Positions 1 through 9,936 of a stretch of 14,760 bases of DNA are shown piece after piece. Made by a program: the position numbers and the translations under genes. This DNA comes from Hyphochytrium catenoides (lineage: Eukaryota; Sar; Hyphochytriomycetes; Hyphochytriales; Hyphochytriaceae). How positions within the stretch are numbered: position 1 is the first letter of the stretch; each line of letters begins with the position of its first letter. The notes under the pieces were generated by a model that had not been told where the DNA came from, did no database searches, and was given only the letters and a program-made list of their open reading frames with translations. Where the stretch lies: assembly GCA_900088475.1 (NCBI GenBank), contig FLMG01000094.1:1-14760 (forward strand), in the 5' to 3' direction.

Positions 1-1042
1 AAAAAGACGAAACTTTTCTACAGACCAGTGAACCTCTGATATCGTAAATTCCAACACAACAGATGGCAATTTACACTTTCCAGAACGTCCATTTCTGTGT
101 GGCTGGGGAGAGGAATTTTCTGCACTTGGCAGTTTGCTCCCTTTTGCACCAGCCAATACCAATCGCCCACCCACCTCCTGAAAGAGCCGTTACCGTGTCC
201 GTTGAATCAGACCCTCTGTCCCTGCATCTGTAGGAGAAAAGGTCCCAAAGGGTTCAAGCAAGTACAAGTGAAAGAAAACTTTCTTCAGGATGGGTGAGTA
301 CTGCCCGTGTCCCCCGCATCTTACTCTACCTCGACGGGTTGTATTTTCTCATCTGTGTCTGGAGCTAATCACTAACAATAACACTGTGACCTCAGGACAA
401 ACACACCTCTTACTAAGGCCACCCCTTCTATTGTCTGCCTGCTCGCATCTTCCGGTGGGTGGGTCCACTTTGCCAGCCATTATCCTCAGCCTGACTAGAT
501 CTTACTACGTCTCATATTTTATACATCAAGTCCTTTGCTTTAACAGAATATTACTATGACAAGAGAAGGTGTGTGGGTGCTGAGTGCCGTCACGGCCGCA
601 AGTTGCCGCGCCACTTTGAAAGCACTGTCTCCTCTGTCTCGCTCTGTCTATACTTATTGGCCTGTTATTCTTATAGAGTTTGCGCTGCCACTTCTTTCTA
701 TCGTGTCTGCAGCAGTCACTTGCCCTGCTCTGTCTTCTATTATTAGGTGGCTCTCCTCCTAGTGTTGCCTATTGCATTGAAGAGGTGGATGCAGATGTAC
801 AAGGGCAGGAGCGAAGGAGGAGCAGCGCAGCGTCAGTCGCCATCGGTTCAGGGCTTTTCATGCTGAGAGCAAGGGCCTAGGAGACCTGCCATATCGGAAG
901 GAGGAGGCTCATAGCTTACTAGGGGCGGGACTAGCGCCGCACGGCCTCAGCACCTCGTATCTGTCTCGCTTGAACTTTGAAGAAGAACAACAACCCTTTG
1001 TCTTCTGAGTCCACCCACTCTTAGCGGTCAGCCTCAATAATC
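1..1042. other. Unresolved region with possible fragments of a plus-strand gene
   Basis: No gene can be assembled here. Three things are visible on the plus strand. An ATG ORF at 63-233 encodes 56 residues. A short exon-like stretch at 234-292 follows a TAG acceptor (ctgcatctgtag) and ends at a strong GTGAGT donor at 293; it is open in two frames. An acceptor-like site near 748 precedes an open frame that reads PPSVAYCIEEVDADVQ and stops at 880. A splice chain 234-292, about 549-570, then 749-880 keeps one frame open, but the result matches no family I know. The stretch could be the 3' end of a gene that begins before the window, or noncoding DNA plus the promoter of the gene at 1043. No TATA box is obvious. 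Confidence 0.2.
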
Positions 1043-3360
1043 ATGGACTTATCCACCATCTGCCACCCACCAGAGACACGGGCACAGACAGTGGAGTCTA
1101 TGGCGGAACTGCCCAGCACGGGCGACGCTAGACCTGCTCTAGGTTCAAGCGCTGCGGAGAACTTTCAAGGCAATGCGGTCCAGGAGCCTCTCCTCGAGCG
1201 TTCTCCGTCAGCCTTTGGTACCTTTTTTGCCTCAACACCTTCAGGAGGCCGGCCCATACTTCCTAAGCCCTTGCCTATGGCGGGACATCCTGCCCCAGCT
1301 TCCTCTGATTCTATACTACAAGGCTGCTATGAACTTCATATAGTGGAAGAGCAGGCGGTAGCGGCGGTGTCTGGTGTGTGTACGCCTGGCCTTGACCGCA
1401 CAGAAGAAGGGTACATCGTCTGGATCAGTGCCGAGGGCGGGAAGAGGACCTTTATTTATGCCAAGCTCGAGGTAAGGCCTTTGATGCCGTCTGCGTCGCG
1501 TCCGTGGTGGTGTTAGCTCTCTTAGCAGTAGGGACTCCTCCTGCCAATCTGTCACTGTCTCTCGCATCTACGGAAGGTAGACGCCTATAACTGACTCTCC
1601 CCTCTCAGTTGTCTTGCCGCTTGCCATCAGGCAGGGTTATCCGGCCATGTGCACCTCCTCCCGGCGCGACTGTAGACGTTCGCCTTACCTATGCCGGCGT
1701 CAGAGTAAGCAAACAGAACAAGAAGGATGTGTACACGCTCTGCCCGTCTCCGGACGGAGATGAGACCGACGTCAGTTATCAGTCGACGTCTAAAGGCATT
1801 CCTCTGTTCCAGATCTTCCGCTCTGTTGGCAAAGGTAATACCAAGGGCCTACCCTACTAGCTTACGTTGAGGTCTTACTCTTGCAAATAGTGACAGAGCT
1901 TGGCTTAAGACTGACTGTACCTCCCCCTTAGGTGGCCTTGGCATCAGCGCTGTCTCACCTCTTGACAGCGCGGAGCAGTTTGCCCCTTCATTCCAGGGAG
2001 AGAGTGGCGGATACGCATTGGAGCTTCGTTATAGGATCAACGACATCTCCAAGAATCATCAGAAAAATCTCTTTCGCCTGAAGGTCTCACTGCAGGTCCC
2101 AGATAGCACCGGTGCGTTGTGTCTCGCCCTGTGACAGTCTTCTTCTCTAACCCTATCCTTAAGCCCGTGTGAGGCTTCTTTTTTTATCAGTCGCCTATGA
2201 CTACTCGTTTGGCATCACGTCTATCTCTCAGCAACCTGCACAATCTAGGTTACGCAGGCCTTGGGTCTGCTCTTCTCTTGCTCGTGCCGTATGTAACTGG
2301 AATTTATTTGACCTTGCGTTTTGGCGCCTTGACCCTTCTCTTTACCTCTCCAGTGCCATCTGCCAAGCGCAGCCTTTGTTCAATACGCTGCTCGCCCGTC
2401 AATGTCACTTCGAAAGATTTGGAAAAATTGAAACTGAACAAGAGGAAGAGAGCGCTCAGTGTGGGCGGGCCAGGGCAGCAGCGTAGCGCGAGTCAACCGC
2501 CACCCAGACATAGAGGTGATTCTGCACGCCAAGGCGCAAAGAGTTCTTTGCCACACTCCGCGTCGTCCTCCTCCCTTGTCCTTCAAAAGACGCAGAGCTC
2601 TATCCCGGTAGTCCAGTTCAAGCGATCAAGGTCGGAGGATGAGATGGCGCTAGCCGCTTCAAACTCTTGGCCAATGCCGTCATCAGGCGTAGAAGCTGCA
2701 GCCAGCGAGTCCATACCTCTCGATTTGCTGGTTCAGCACGTCCTGCAGGGCATTCTCGCTGTCAGCACGGAGCTACAGAAGCTAAAGCTGACGTCGGAGG
2801 GCTCAGCACAGGGACAGAAGGATATGGCAACCGGAGCAGGTTCGTCTCTACCTGTTAACATGCAGATGCACAAGTCAAGCCGGATCAATTCGATCAACAA
2901 GCCGTTCTCGTCCTTATCATCGGCAAAGTCGAATGCAAAGAAAGGCGAGAAGAAATTGTCAGCTTCTAAGGCCGTTCGCAATTCTGGCTCCTTAACATCG
3001 TCAAAGTCAAGAGCAAAGTCGCCCATAACACCACGAGCGCAGACAACGACGGTCCCTCCTTCATCTACCTCTTCGGTGAAGCCTTTTAATTCAAAGACAA
3101 AGAGCAAGCCCTCAAAGTGTCCCACATCAGCCGGTGCTGGGTCGAAGAGTATAGCAGGCGGCAATCTCAAGGGGAGAGGAGAGAAGAAGGTTGTCAAGAA
3201 GGCAGCAGGCAGAAAGACAGGCCTATCTAGTGCAGAGGGTGCAACTTTGCCTGCTTACAGTGTCCCCAGTAGCGCAATTGAAGAAACGAGACCATCAGCG
3301 GTAGACCGAGACCATCTCCTAGCGGCCACGATGCTGTTAGGGCTCAGTGTCGCCTCATAG
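1043..3360 (+). CDS. Unrecognised protein of about 640 residues with a basic Ser/Lys-rich tail (spliced)
   Basis: Exons seen: 1043-1471, 1609-1834, 1932-2111, 2191 to about 2283, and about 2354-3360. The first three junctions match in phase (0, 1, 1). The fourth is uncertain: acceptor ctctccag at 2353 needs a phase-1 donor, which fits GTGCCG at 2284, while the stronger GTATGT at 2290 is out of phase with it. The start is the first ATG of the long frame. Residues about 90-290 look folded, with alternating hydrophobic strands and a conserved-looking stretch LRYRINDISKNHQKNLFRLKV-like around 250-270 (core DISKNHQ at 256-262). I think I have seen similar 'SKNHQ...F' segments in algal and stramenopile hypothetical proteins, but cannot name the family. 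The last exon has a bipartite-like basic patch (KLKLNKRKRA), one possible amphipathic helix (SIPLDLLVQHVLQGILAV) and a long Ser/Lys/Pro-rich tail, so a nuclear or chromatin protein is a reasonable inference. The gene converges on the minus-strand RING gene 247 bp away. Confidence 0.72.
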
Positions 3361-3607
3361 AAGCCAGATAACGTGGCGTCACTAGTGCTAGATCCGCGTC
3401 CCTGCTGTGCTCATCTAAGTTCTCTGGAGGGCGCACCCACTTACCACCAATAGAGCTAGTTCCCACCATAACTCTAATTGCTATTATCTCTATTCCTCCT
3501 CCATCTGCACCCCTGCCACCGGCTTTGCTACTTCGCTTGTCTCCTGCCTCTATTCTTTGGTAGACACGCAGTCGCTGGTAAATGGATAACAGAGTCTGTA
3601 CAGTTCT

Positions 3608-5707
3608 TTATACAACGTCATTGTGCGATAGCAGCGGGGTTTGCGTGTCCGCTGCTCCTCCTGTCGACCTACTTCTCCTTCTTTGACGCCTCCCTCCTCT
3701 CCACAGTCGCCGTACGGCGTGGATAAACCCTCGTCCAGTCTCTCTGTTGCTTCTCACTGTCTCTGGAGGACTGACTGTGGCCTTGCACACAGGGCAACTG
3801 GCCCGCCGATGCATCAACCAAGGGTCCACGCACTGGCTATGAAAGCCTGCGGTTGAGAAAAGACACACTTATGATCAGAGAAAAGGCTGGATAGGGAGTC
3901 GGGCCTTCCGCATAAAAATAGACTCTTAGCGGAGGGAACGTAAAAAAGAGAAATGGCAGGAATTATAGAAGCAGGAGCGCACAGGGATCAAGAGGAAAGC
4001 AGTTCAGAGAATAACGTACGATGTGAGCAAGGTAGTGCCCTAAGTCTGTCATTCTCTGTGTACTCCTCTAAGCAGATAGCACAGATGGTCGCGCGATATC
4101 CATTCCTCTCTTCAGACGAAGTGCCATAGACCTCCTCTCCAAAAGCCTCCACCTCTTGCTGGCTCAAGGTACCATTACCATTTAGCCATCCCCCCGAACC
4201 AGCCTACATGCAGAGCAGAAAAGAAGATGAGAAGGACAGGAGGTAAGAGAGGTTCGCACGAGCTAGAGAGGCAGAGTTCTTCGGATAACAAGAGCCAAAA
4301 GGCGGGCGGTACTACCAGAGGCAATCCAAGGGAAACGCAAGGACAAAGGAAGAAGATAGAGTCACAACGTCATTCAAGAACTAAGGGGGCAAAGAGCCCA
4401 GTGGTAAGCACATTAAATAAACCTCGAAGAGGCAGAAAACTGACGCGGCTTGGTGCTAACAAGATGATGGACCTACCTCTTGGCCTGTCCGACACCAAAA
4501 GGAAAAGCAGTAAGTGGCACAGCACAGCGTGAGCATGATGAAGAGGACAGACAGGTAAGTCAGGAGTGTGGTCCACACGAGATAGGGATTCTTCATGATG
4601 CGGACATGAGGATGCCGGCCCGCCATAGCACGAAGCACCGTTCGAAGAGCCTCTCCTTCTCTCTGAGGAGTCAGTAAAGCGGCATTAAGAGATATCAAAA
4701 AAGCGAGGAAGAGGGATAGAAGAGAGGGAGAACTGAGAGAGAGACAGAGTATAGAGGAAAGAACTTTGTCCAGAGAGCCTTGAGCGAAAGAGAAGCAAAG
4801 ACAGAGAACCGCCATGGCCAGCGGAAGAAAGGCATAAGAGACGACAAAGCACTAGGCCATAACGAAGAAGATGAGAGAGAAGAGACCGGAAGAGAAAAGT
4901 AAAGAAGGGCAAGTCCGCCCATCATCTTACCTCCGTGACCAAAACTGACGGCATAATGATCTCATCAGCAAGTGGAGAGCTTGACTCTTCCCTCAGGTCC
5001 CCGGCCACGGAGCCATTGGCATGAGCTAAGAAGTTAACTGCTATGATTGCTGCACGGGCGCCTGCCTCTTGGACGTTAAAGATCTGCTGCTCGATGGGAC
5101 ACGCGTAGGACTCATGAAAGAGGGCAACAGGCGGGACCAGGGCTGACACCTCGGTCAGTTCTATGGGACCGCAAGGGTCCTGCGGCCTAACTTCTGTCAG
5201 AATACTGAGGTAGAAATTGCAAGAAGGAAGCAAATAGTGCATCGACGACCGATTAGTGGGGTCATAGTCAGAGTTAGGGCAGAGCTTGCAAGGCACGAAA
5301 CTGCAACCGAACAGGTAGAAGCGAAGAGTAGATGGGAGAGAAAGAGAGAATGAGACGGAGAGGGAGAGAGGGAGAGAAGAAGAAGAGAGAGAGAAAGAGA
5401 GTGAGAGAAGAAAGGGACTTCTTAGCGAGGGCCAAAGTGTCTTTGCCCTCACTCTCCTGCGTTGCTGTCTCACTCACCCTAGGATGCCACTGTAGCCATA
5501 GTGAGCTAGATCAGGCCCCACAAGGGCCTGTGAGCCCTGAAGCATGAGGGTAAACGACGATGGGCTTTCCACCATAATGGTCACTTGAGCTGTGTAGAAG
5601 GAGCTCTCACCCGAGAGGACCCCGGAGACGCCAGGCGGGCCTTTACCATGTACCTTCCCAATGAGCCACCACCAGGCCAGAGTGAAAAGTGCATAAGTTA
5701 GCTTCAT
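3608..5707 (-). CDS. PA-TM-RING type E3 ubiquitin ligase (RNF13/Goliath/RMR-like), spliced
   Basis: Exons on the minus strand are 5707-5478, 5300-4931, 4662-4477, 4203-4020 and 3846-3608, all GT-AG, with phases 2, 0, 0, 1 fitting at every junction, giving 402 residues. Residues 1 to about 21 are a signal peptide (MKLTYALFTLAWWWLIGKVHG). A protease-associated domain covers about 25-210; its typical core is QEAGARAAIIAVN at 154-166 and IIMPSVLVTE at 191-200, continued across an intron by REGEALRTVL. NxS sequons lie at 93 and 172. A membrane helix spans about 229-256. A complete RING-H2 follows at 303-344: CAIC, then Cys321, His323, His326, Cys329 and CPVC at 341-344. A basic Arg-rich tail follows. 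Members of this family sit in endosomal, vacuolar or Golgi membranes with the PA domain luminal and the RING cytosolic, and ubiquitinate membrane or sorted cargo. Plant RMR relatives act as vacuolar sorting receptors, so either role is possible. Family assignment is strong; substrate and exact orthology are not known. Confidence 0.9.
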
Positions 5708-6740
5708 CGTGATTCTTCCCCAGGACCCTTCCTCACTTGTTTGCCAGGCGTATCAGCATTCAAGAGACGCTGGGCCCGCCCATACTCCACAATGGTCTAG
5801 TGAGCCCGAGCTGCTCGGACAAGTTTCATTGGCGGCAACCCACTGAAACTCTGAGCTCCCAACAGCCTGAGTCCGCCAGCTGGCAGGTCCTCTTAGCAGT
5901 GCCGTCAGTCGAGGGATGAGCCTTATTTCAGCTCCTCCGCTGGCAAAGGAACTCTGCAGATTCGCTTCTGATGTCCTTTATGGAGCTTGAAGATCAGCTT
6001 TTCAAGCTTTTTCGCCTCGTTCTTCTGCCCTTTCCTGGTCTTCCTTCTGACAGAAGATGCAACCAGAAGAATCACTGATACAGGTAGATCATAAAGAGAA
6101 AGTGTAAGATTATCAGATACCTGATTATCCGCAGCTGATATGCTATCGAAAACGGACAGAAGAGCCTTCTCTCGGCTGTTTTTGCCGCTGTTGCCGCTCT
6201 GGCGCTGTGGGGCCCGCGCGCCGCTGGCTGGGTGCAGGCTGTGCATCCATCGTGCAGGTTTATTAGCCAAGGCTCTCCTCTCCCATGCCTTCTCCTCTCT
6301 CGTCTGGGGCTCTCGTGCAAGATCCCTTTCTGAGAAGCTCTTTCAGGGCTCTCTCCTCAGTTTCTTCTTGGCGTCTCCCTGGTGCTGGTTAGAGTTCTCC
6401 TACTAGGCTCCCTCTTTCTTGTCGCAGCTGTGGAATCTATTAGGGGAACCTGCTGGGTCTGCTTCCACCGTGGCGGCGCCGCCATATTTCTCAGCATCAC
6501 CAGCTTCCCCTTTGATTGTCGTTCTCTGTGCTATCCTTCTCATTGAAGTTGGGACACTGGTTATCCTGCGTCCTCCTGACTTGTGGTCGTGCGAGATGTC
6601 CTCTACTGTGGGCTGTCCCTTCTTATCCTAGGGCCATCTGGGGCTCCACGGAAGATTCCACACAGAGGCCCATAGCTCCTTGGCTGGCGGTGGTAGCATC
6701 TGAAGTGTCCAAGGACCAGCCTCTTCGTCTTCCAAGGACC
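5708..6740. other. Intergenic span, likely divergent promoter region
   Basis: This kilobase separates the start of the minus-strand RING gene from the ATG of the plus-strand gene at 6741. Apart from the weak minus-strand candidate at 5923-6246 nothing is secure. On the plus strand, the frame of the 6741 gene is open back to about 6516 but has no ATG there, and a TAG acceptor-like site at 6631 could mark an upstream exon joined in phase 2. Short plus-strand ORFs near 5918-6080 overlap the minus candidate and are not supported. Confidence 0.35.
5923..6246 (-). CDS. Candidate minus-strand gene, exon structure unresolved
   Basis: An ATG at 6246 opens 107 codons to a TAA at 5923. The ends of the reading frame look protein-like: an Arg/Ser/Ala-rich start leading to SREKALLSVFDSISAADN, and a Lys-rich helical C-terminus (KGQKNEAKKLEKLIFKLHKG). 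The middle (about 6111-6048) looks like a short intron, beginning GTATCT and ending TCTGTCAG, but splicing it out shifts frame and ends at an earlier stop. The frame stays open upstream to about 6340 without an ATG. A second ATG at 6485 in context AAATATGGCGGCGCC starts a 42-codon basic ORF and could be the true first exon. I recognise no family. If real, it lies tandem behind the RING gene's start and divergent from the gene at 6741. GA-rich sequence makes charged open frames common by chance, so this is tentative. Confidence 0.3.
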   Translation of the reverse strand: MHSLHPASGARAPQRQSGNSGKNSREKALLSVFDSISAADNQVSDNLTLSLYDLPVSVILLVASSVRRKTRKGQKNEAKKLEKLIFKLHKGHQKRICRVPLPAEELK

Positions 6741-9340
6741 ATGACTTCGATCCGGGAGGAAGGAGAGCTGGGGAGAGGCGCGTCTCTAACCCCAGATGCA
6801 CCGTCTTCTTTTCACGAGGAGGTTTTGATGCTGACGCGCGATGAGGAGCTGCGGCAGCTGCTGTTGGGGATCAACGAGGACTTTCACGACTATCAACCAA
6901 ATCTGGAGCAAAGCCCCAGGTTTGCTACGGTCAATAGCAACCTAGCGGGGGGAGATATGGACGAGGTAAGCGGTCCTGTGACTCTTCTCGGCATACTTGC
7001 CAAGAGATTGACAGACAGCGTCGCAAGATACAGCGACAGAGGTGACGAGAGAGAGTTCAGAAGAGATTGAGACACTGACAGAGAGAGACAGCTTGCGAGA
7101 CCGGAGTGGAGAGAGAAAGAGTAGAGAAAAACAGACAGAGAGGTGAGAGGCAGACAAAAGACAACGGAGAAACAGACAGAGAGAGAAAGAGATAAAATAG
7201 GGAGATGCGAGAGAATTGAGAAAAAAGAGCTGGCTGATGAGGTTCTGGAAGAGCCAAACTGCATGGCGAGACAAGGTCTCATCTCTTCCATCCTCTGTAG
7301 GTGTTAGAGCTCCGGCAGGTTATCCGTGACCTTCAGTTCCGCTTGGCTGAGGTTGAAGGAGAGCTGGAAAGAGAAAGAGAGCTGTCCATCTGCGCCTCTT
7401 GTCACAATTCGAAGGTACAGCAGCTCTTCTGTCCTTGAGATGTCACCGTCCAGCGCCGTCTATGTTGCCCCACGTTCCGTACTCTTTACTTGTATCTGTC
7501 TGGCCCTGCCACCCCATGGTTCGGTATCTCCATCTGTCACTTCGCTGTTCAGCCGTCGTTCGCAGTCTTCTTGAACACGGACATCTATTTCTCCTTTCTT
7601 GGTTCATTCTTTACGAACTTGCCATCTTCCAGCGTCTAAGAGGAGGGCCAAGCTTATTTCTCCCTCGTTTCGGACAGTCTCACCGTCTTGCGGGTCCCTT
7701 TCTTTTCTCTCGTTCTGGCCTAACTCGTTTCTCTTTGTCAATCGTAGACTCCAATGAGCATAGCCGATGTGCAGCAGATGATCGCGATAGAACTGAAGAG
7801 CCAGTCGCCCATCCTTGACCTTCTCTCCTGCATTCCCTCTCCTTCTTCTGCACCTTCCCTCTCTCCAGCTGCCCACACTCAGCCTTTCTCCACCCCTACA
7901 CAGGGCCATACGGCCTCTACTGACTCGGAAGCGGAGTGCTCCACTTATTCGCCTCCCTTTCCCTCCTTTTCTGAAGAAATGCCGGTTCAAGATCAAGGTT
8001 ACGAGTATGCTAGCTGCCGAAGAGATGATCAGAGCACGCCTGAAGAGAGTATCGCTTCGTCCCAGGTTCACGCTTGCTCCGCTGCCACTAAGGCTTGTAC
8101 GGACGTAGCGGTCAGAGCTCAGACTCTCTGTGCCGAGCCTTACCACGCTACTGCTTCCGTTCAAGCAGAAGAGGTGTTGCCTTTGTCTTCTTCTGACTCG
8201 TACCCAGCGCTAGGGGCAGCTCGTGAGTCGGGGACGAAGTCAAATGCCTCTGACCGGATCCTTGAGCCTCACCCAGCTCTTTCTTACTCTGAGGTCCCAG
8301 ACGTTTCTGAAGCTTTTGGCCAGTCAGAGTATTCCTTAAGCCAGTCAGAGTATGCCTCTATACCCTCTTCTGAGGGGCTCTACCACCACCCTGAGGATCC
8401 TGTCGCGGCTCTCATTTCCTTGCCAGCTAGTTCCCATCCGCACACTGCCCCTGTGGGCTCTCATACTTCAATGTCTGAGGCGTATTCGTCATCTCCTGAA
8501 GTTTCCACACAGCTCGCAAAGGAGTACGGAGCGTGGTACCATTCAAATCAGGCGGCCTGGGAGAGTATCGAAGGCGGAAAAGAAGGGAGACCGGAGGCTG
8601 AGGCCGTCTCCATCGAGTCCTACTTAGGCTACGAAGGGCTACATGCTGTCCAATACGATGGACAATATACAGTGGAACTCAATGAGAGAGCTCAACCAGG
8701 AAACCAAGAGCTAGATCATCCAAATGTCGCAGAGATGGCGCCTCCATTACCGCCGCCACCACATCAGAGCTCTGAAAGACGGCATCGTACCCCCATGACA
8801 GGAAGTCAACAGGACGAGAGAGAACATATCACACGATCTTCCTTCAGTCGAAGACCCAGAGACCAACACTTGCCCGATCCATCCGCAGCATCCCATAAGC
8901 GAAGCCCTGGAAGAGGTAGTCAGATAGAAGAATATCGCCCTGCTGTTACCGTCACAGCCTCTGATGGCGACGACAGGGGACGGTCGATGGCCCTCGCGCT
9001 TGAGATCCCCGGCCCACCTCCAAGTCGCCCCATACGAAGCTCGATCTTGGAGGCACAGAGAGCGCAATCTATCTATATGTTGGACTTCCGGCCTCCGGTC
9101 CAGTCCCCTCAGCACCCAATTGAGAGTCCTTCTGTGCAAGTTGACTCACCTACGAAGTACTTCGAGACGCTGAGGGAGCTGCCTTACGTCCGGACGCCGG
9201 TGAGGGAGGCAGCGAAAGCAGCGCCTTCTTTTTTCTTGGCTGGAACAGGGAAGAGTTTATTAGATTCCTTGGCCTATGAGACACGCCGTGATCTGCTTGC
9301 CAAGTATCTGGAGCTGCAGCAAGAGGCGGGACAAAGCTAG
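6741..9340 (+). CDS. Unrecognised 643-residue protein: short coiled coil plus long Ser/Pro-rich disordered region (spliced)
   Basis: Exons are 6741-6965, 7301-7414 and 7748-9340, all GT-AG and all phase 0. The start is the first ATG in frame, in good context (AAGGACCATGACT); an extra upstream exon cannot be excluded. Residues 1-75 are acidic with a helical segment (LTRDEELRQLLLGINEDF). Exon 2 (76-113) is almost entirely a heptad-like coiled coil (LELRQVIRDLQFRLAEVEGEL) ending in a CASC pair. From about residue 131 to 560 the protein is Ser/Thr/Pro/Glu-rich and looks disordered; it includes a doubled SQSEY-type motif near 305-316, a proline run PPLPPPP near 446, and several SP/TP sites near the end, which look like phosphorylation sites. 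The C-terminal 40 residues look helical again. No catalytic motif is visible. A scaffold or cytoskeletal adaptor would fit, but function is unknown. Exon 3 stays open for 530 codons in biased sequence, so coding status is good. Confidence 0.75.
6966..7300 (+). repeat. GA-rich low-complexity tract filling intron 1 of the 6741 gene
   Basis: From about 7000 to 7230 the plus strand is dominated by GAGA, GACAGA and GAGAAAGA words. It is an intron by position: donor GTAAGC at 6966 and acceptor CTGTAG at 7300 join coding exons in phase 0. Most other introns here are CT-rich on the sense strand; this one has the opposite polarity. Long minus-strand open frames across it are Leu/Ser-rich translations of this simple sequence and are not genes. 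Confidence 0.7.
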
Positions 9341-9651
9341 CGTCCTCCTTCTCTTAGTGCTCTCTCTCTTCTTCTCCTGCTGTCTAGCGGGCCTATATGG
9401 GCGGCCCTTGACGCTGTTTACTTCACAGATGCTTCGCTCTTCTCGTTGTCCACTTGCCTCTCTGTCTCTCTCTTTCTTTCCCCCTTCTCTCTTTCTCCTT
9501 CCCTATCCCTCGCGTGGGCCTCCAAACCTAACTCCATCGTCATAGCTCCTCCCTCATCTCTTGACCTCTTTCTCCCCTAATCTTAGCCTATCAGCTGAGC
9601 TCTGTCTCATTAAGTCCTTAGCGGAGACACTTTCAGATATATTGTGCTCCC

Positions 9652-9659
9652 TATATAAG
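9652..9659 (+). promoter_or_regulatory. TATA-box-like motif TATATAAG
   Basis: The motif CCCTATATAAGC is a good match to a core-promoter TATA box. No supported gene begins 25-40 bases downstream on the plus strand, so it would serve an unannotated transcript or a distant GPN2 5' exon, or be coincidental. Motif match only. Confidence 0.2.
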
Positions 9660-9936
9660 CTAAGGAATGGGACAGCTTGCCACAATAATACCCGCCAAGG
9701 ATAATCTAGCCTTTTCTGCTCCGATAAAAAGATGGAAGAGGAGACAAGCAGACGTTATGCATTTGTTCACCGCTGCTAGATTTCCTGCTATATATATCGT
9801 TCTTCCTCTGTACTCCTGGATGAGGTTGCTGCTTCTGTGGCAAGCTTCTCATCAGTAGTCTCTTGCTTCTCGTACTTCTTCCTGTCTCGTCTGCCTTTCC
9901 TACCATCGCTGTTCCTCATCAGTCTATCGTTTCTCA

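Noticed and set aside
2197-2353. Hydrophobic N-terminus (GSALLLLVPYVTGIYLTL) from ATG 2197, resembling a signal anchor on the tail protein
   Set aside because: It lies across exon 4 in another frame and the probable fourth intron; the upstream exons join in phase to the other frame, so a separate membrane protein is less likely.
2733-3197. 154-codon minus-strand ORF
   Set aside because: It is antisense to the Ser/Lys-rich last exon of the 1043 gene; Lys codons read backwards give Phe/Leu-rich sequence.
4227-4532. 101-codon plus-strand basic ORF
   Set aside because: It lies across exon 3 and intron 3 of the minus-strand RING gene and is explained by the CT-rich sense strand of that intron read in reverse.
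6893-7291. Long minus-strand ORFs (up to 132 codons) rich in Leu and Ser
   Set aside because: They are translations of the GA-rich intron 1 of the plus-strand gene, with low-complexity composition and no motif.
7604-8164. 186-codon minus-strand ORF
   Set aside because: It overlaps the start of the large coding exon 3 of the plus-strand gene and reads as its antisense shadow.
9667-9858. 63-codon plus-strand ORF with a hydrophobic C-terminus after a TATA-like motif
   Set aside because: The ATG is only 8 bases from the TATA motif, so it cannot be its product, and nothing else supports coding.
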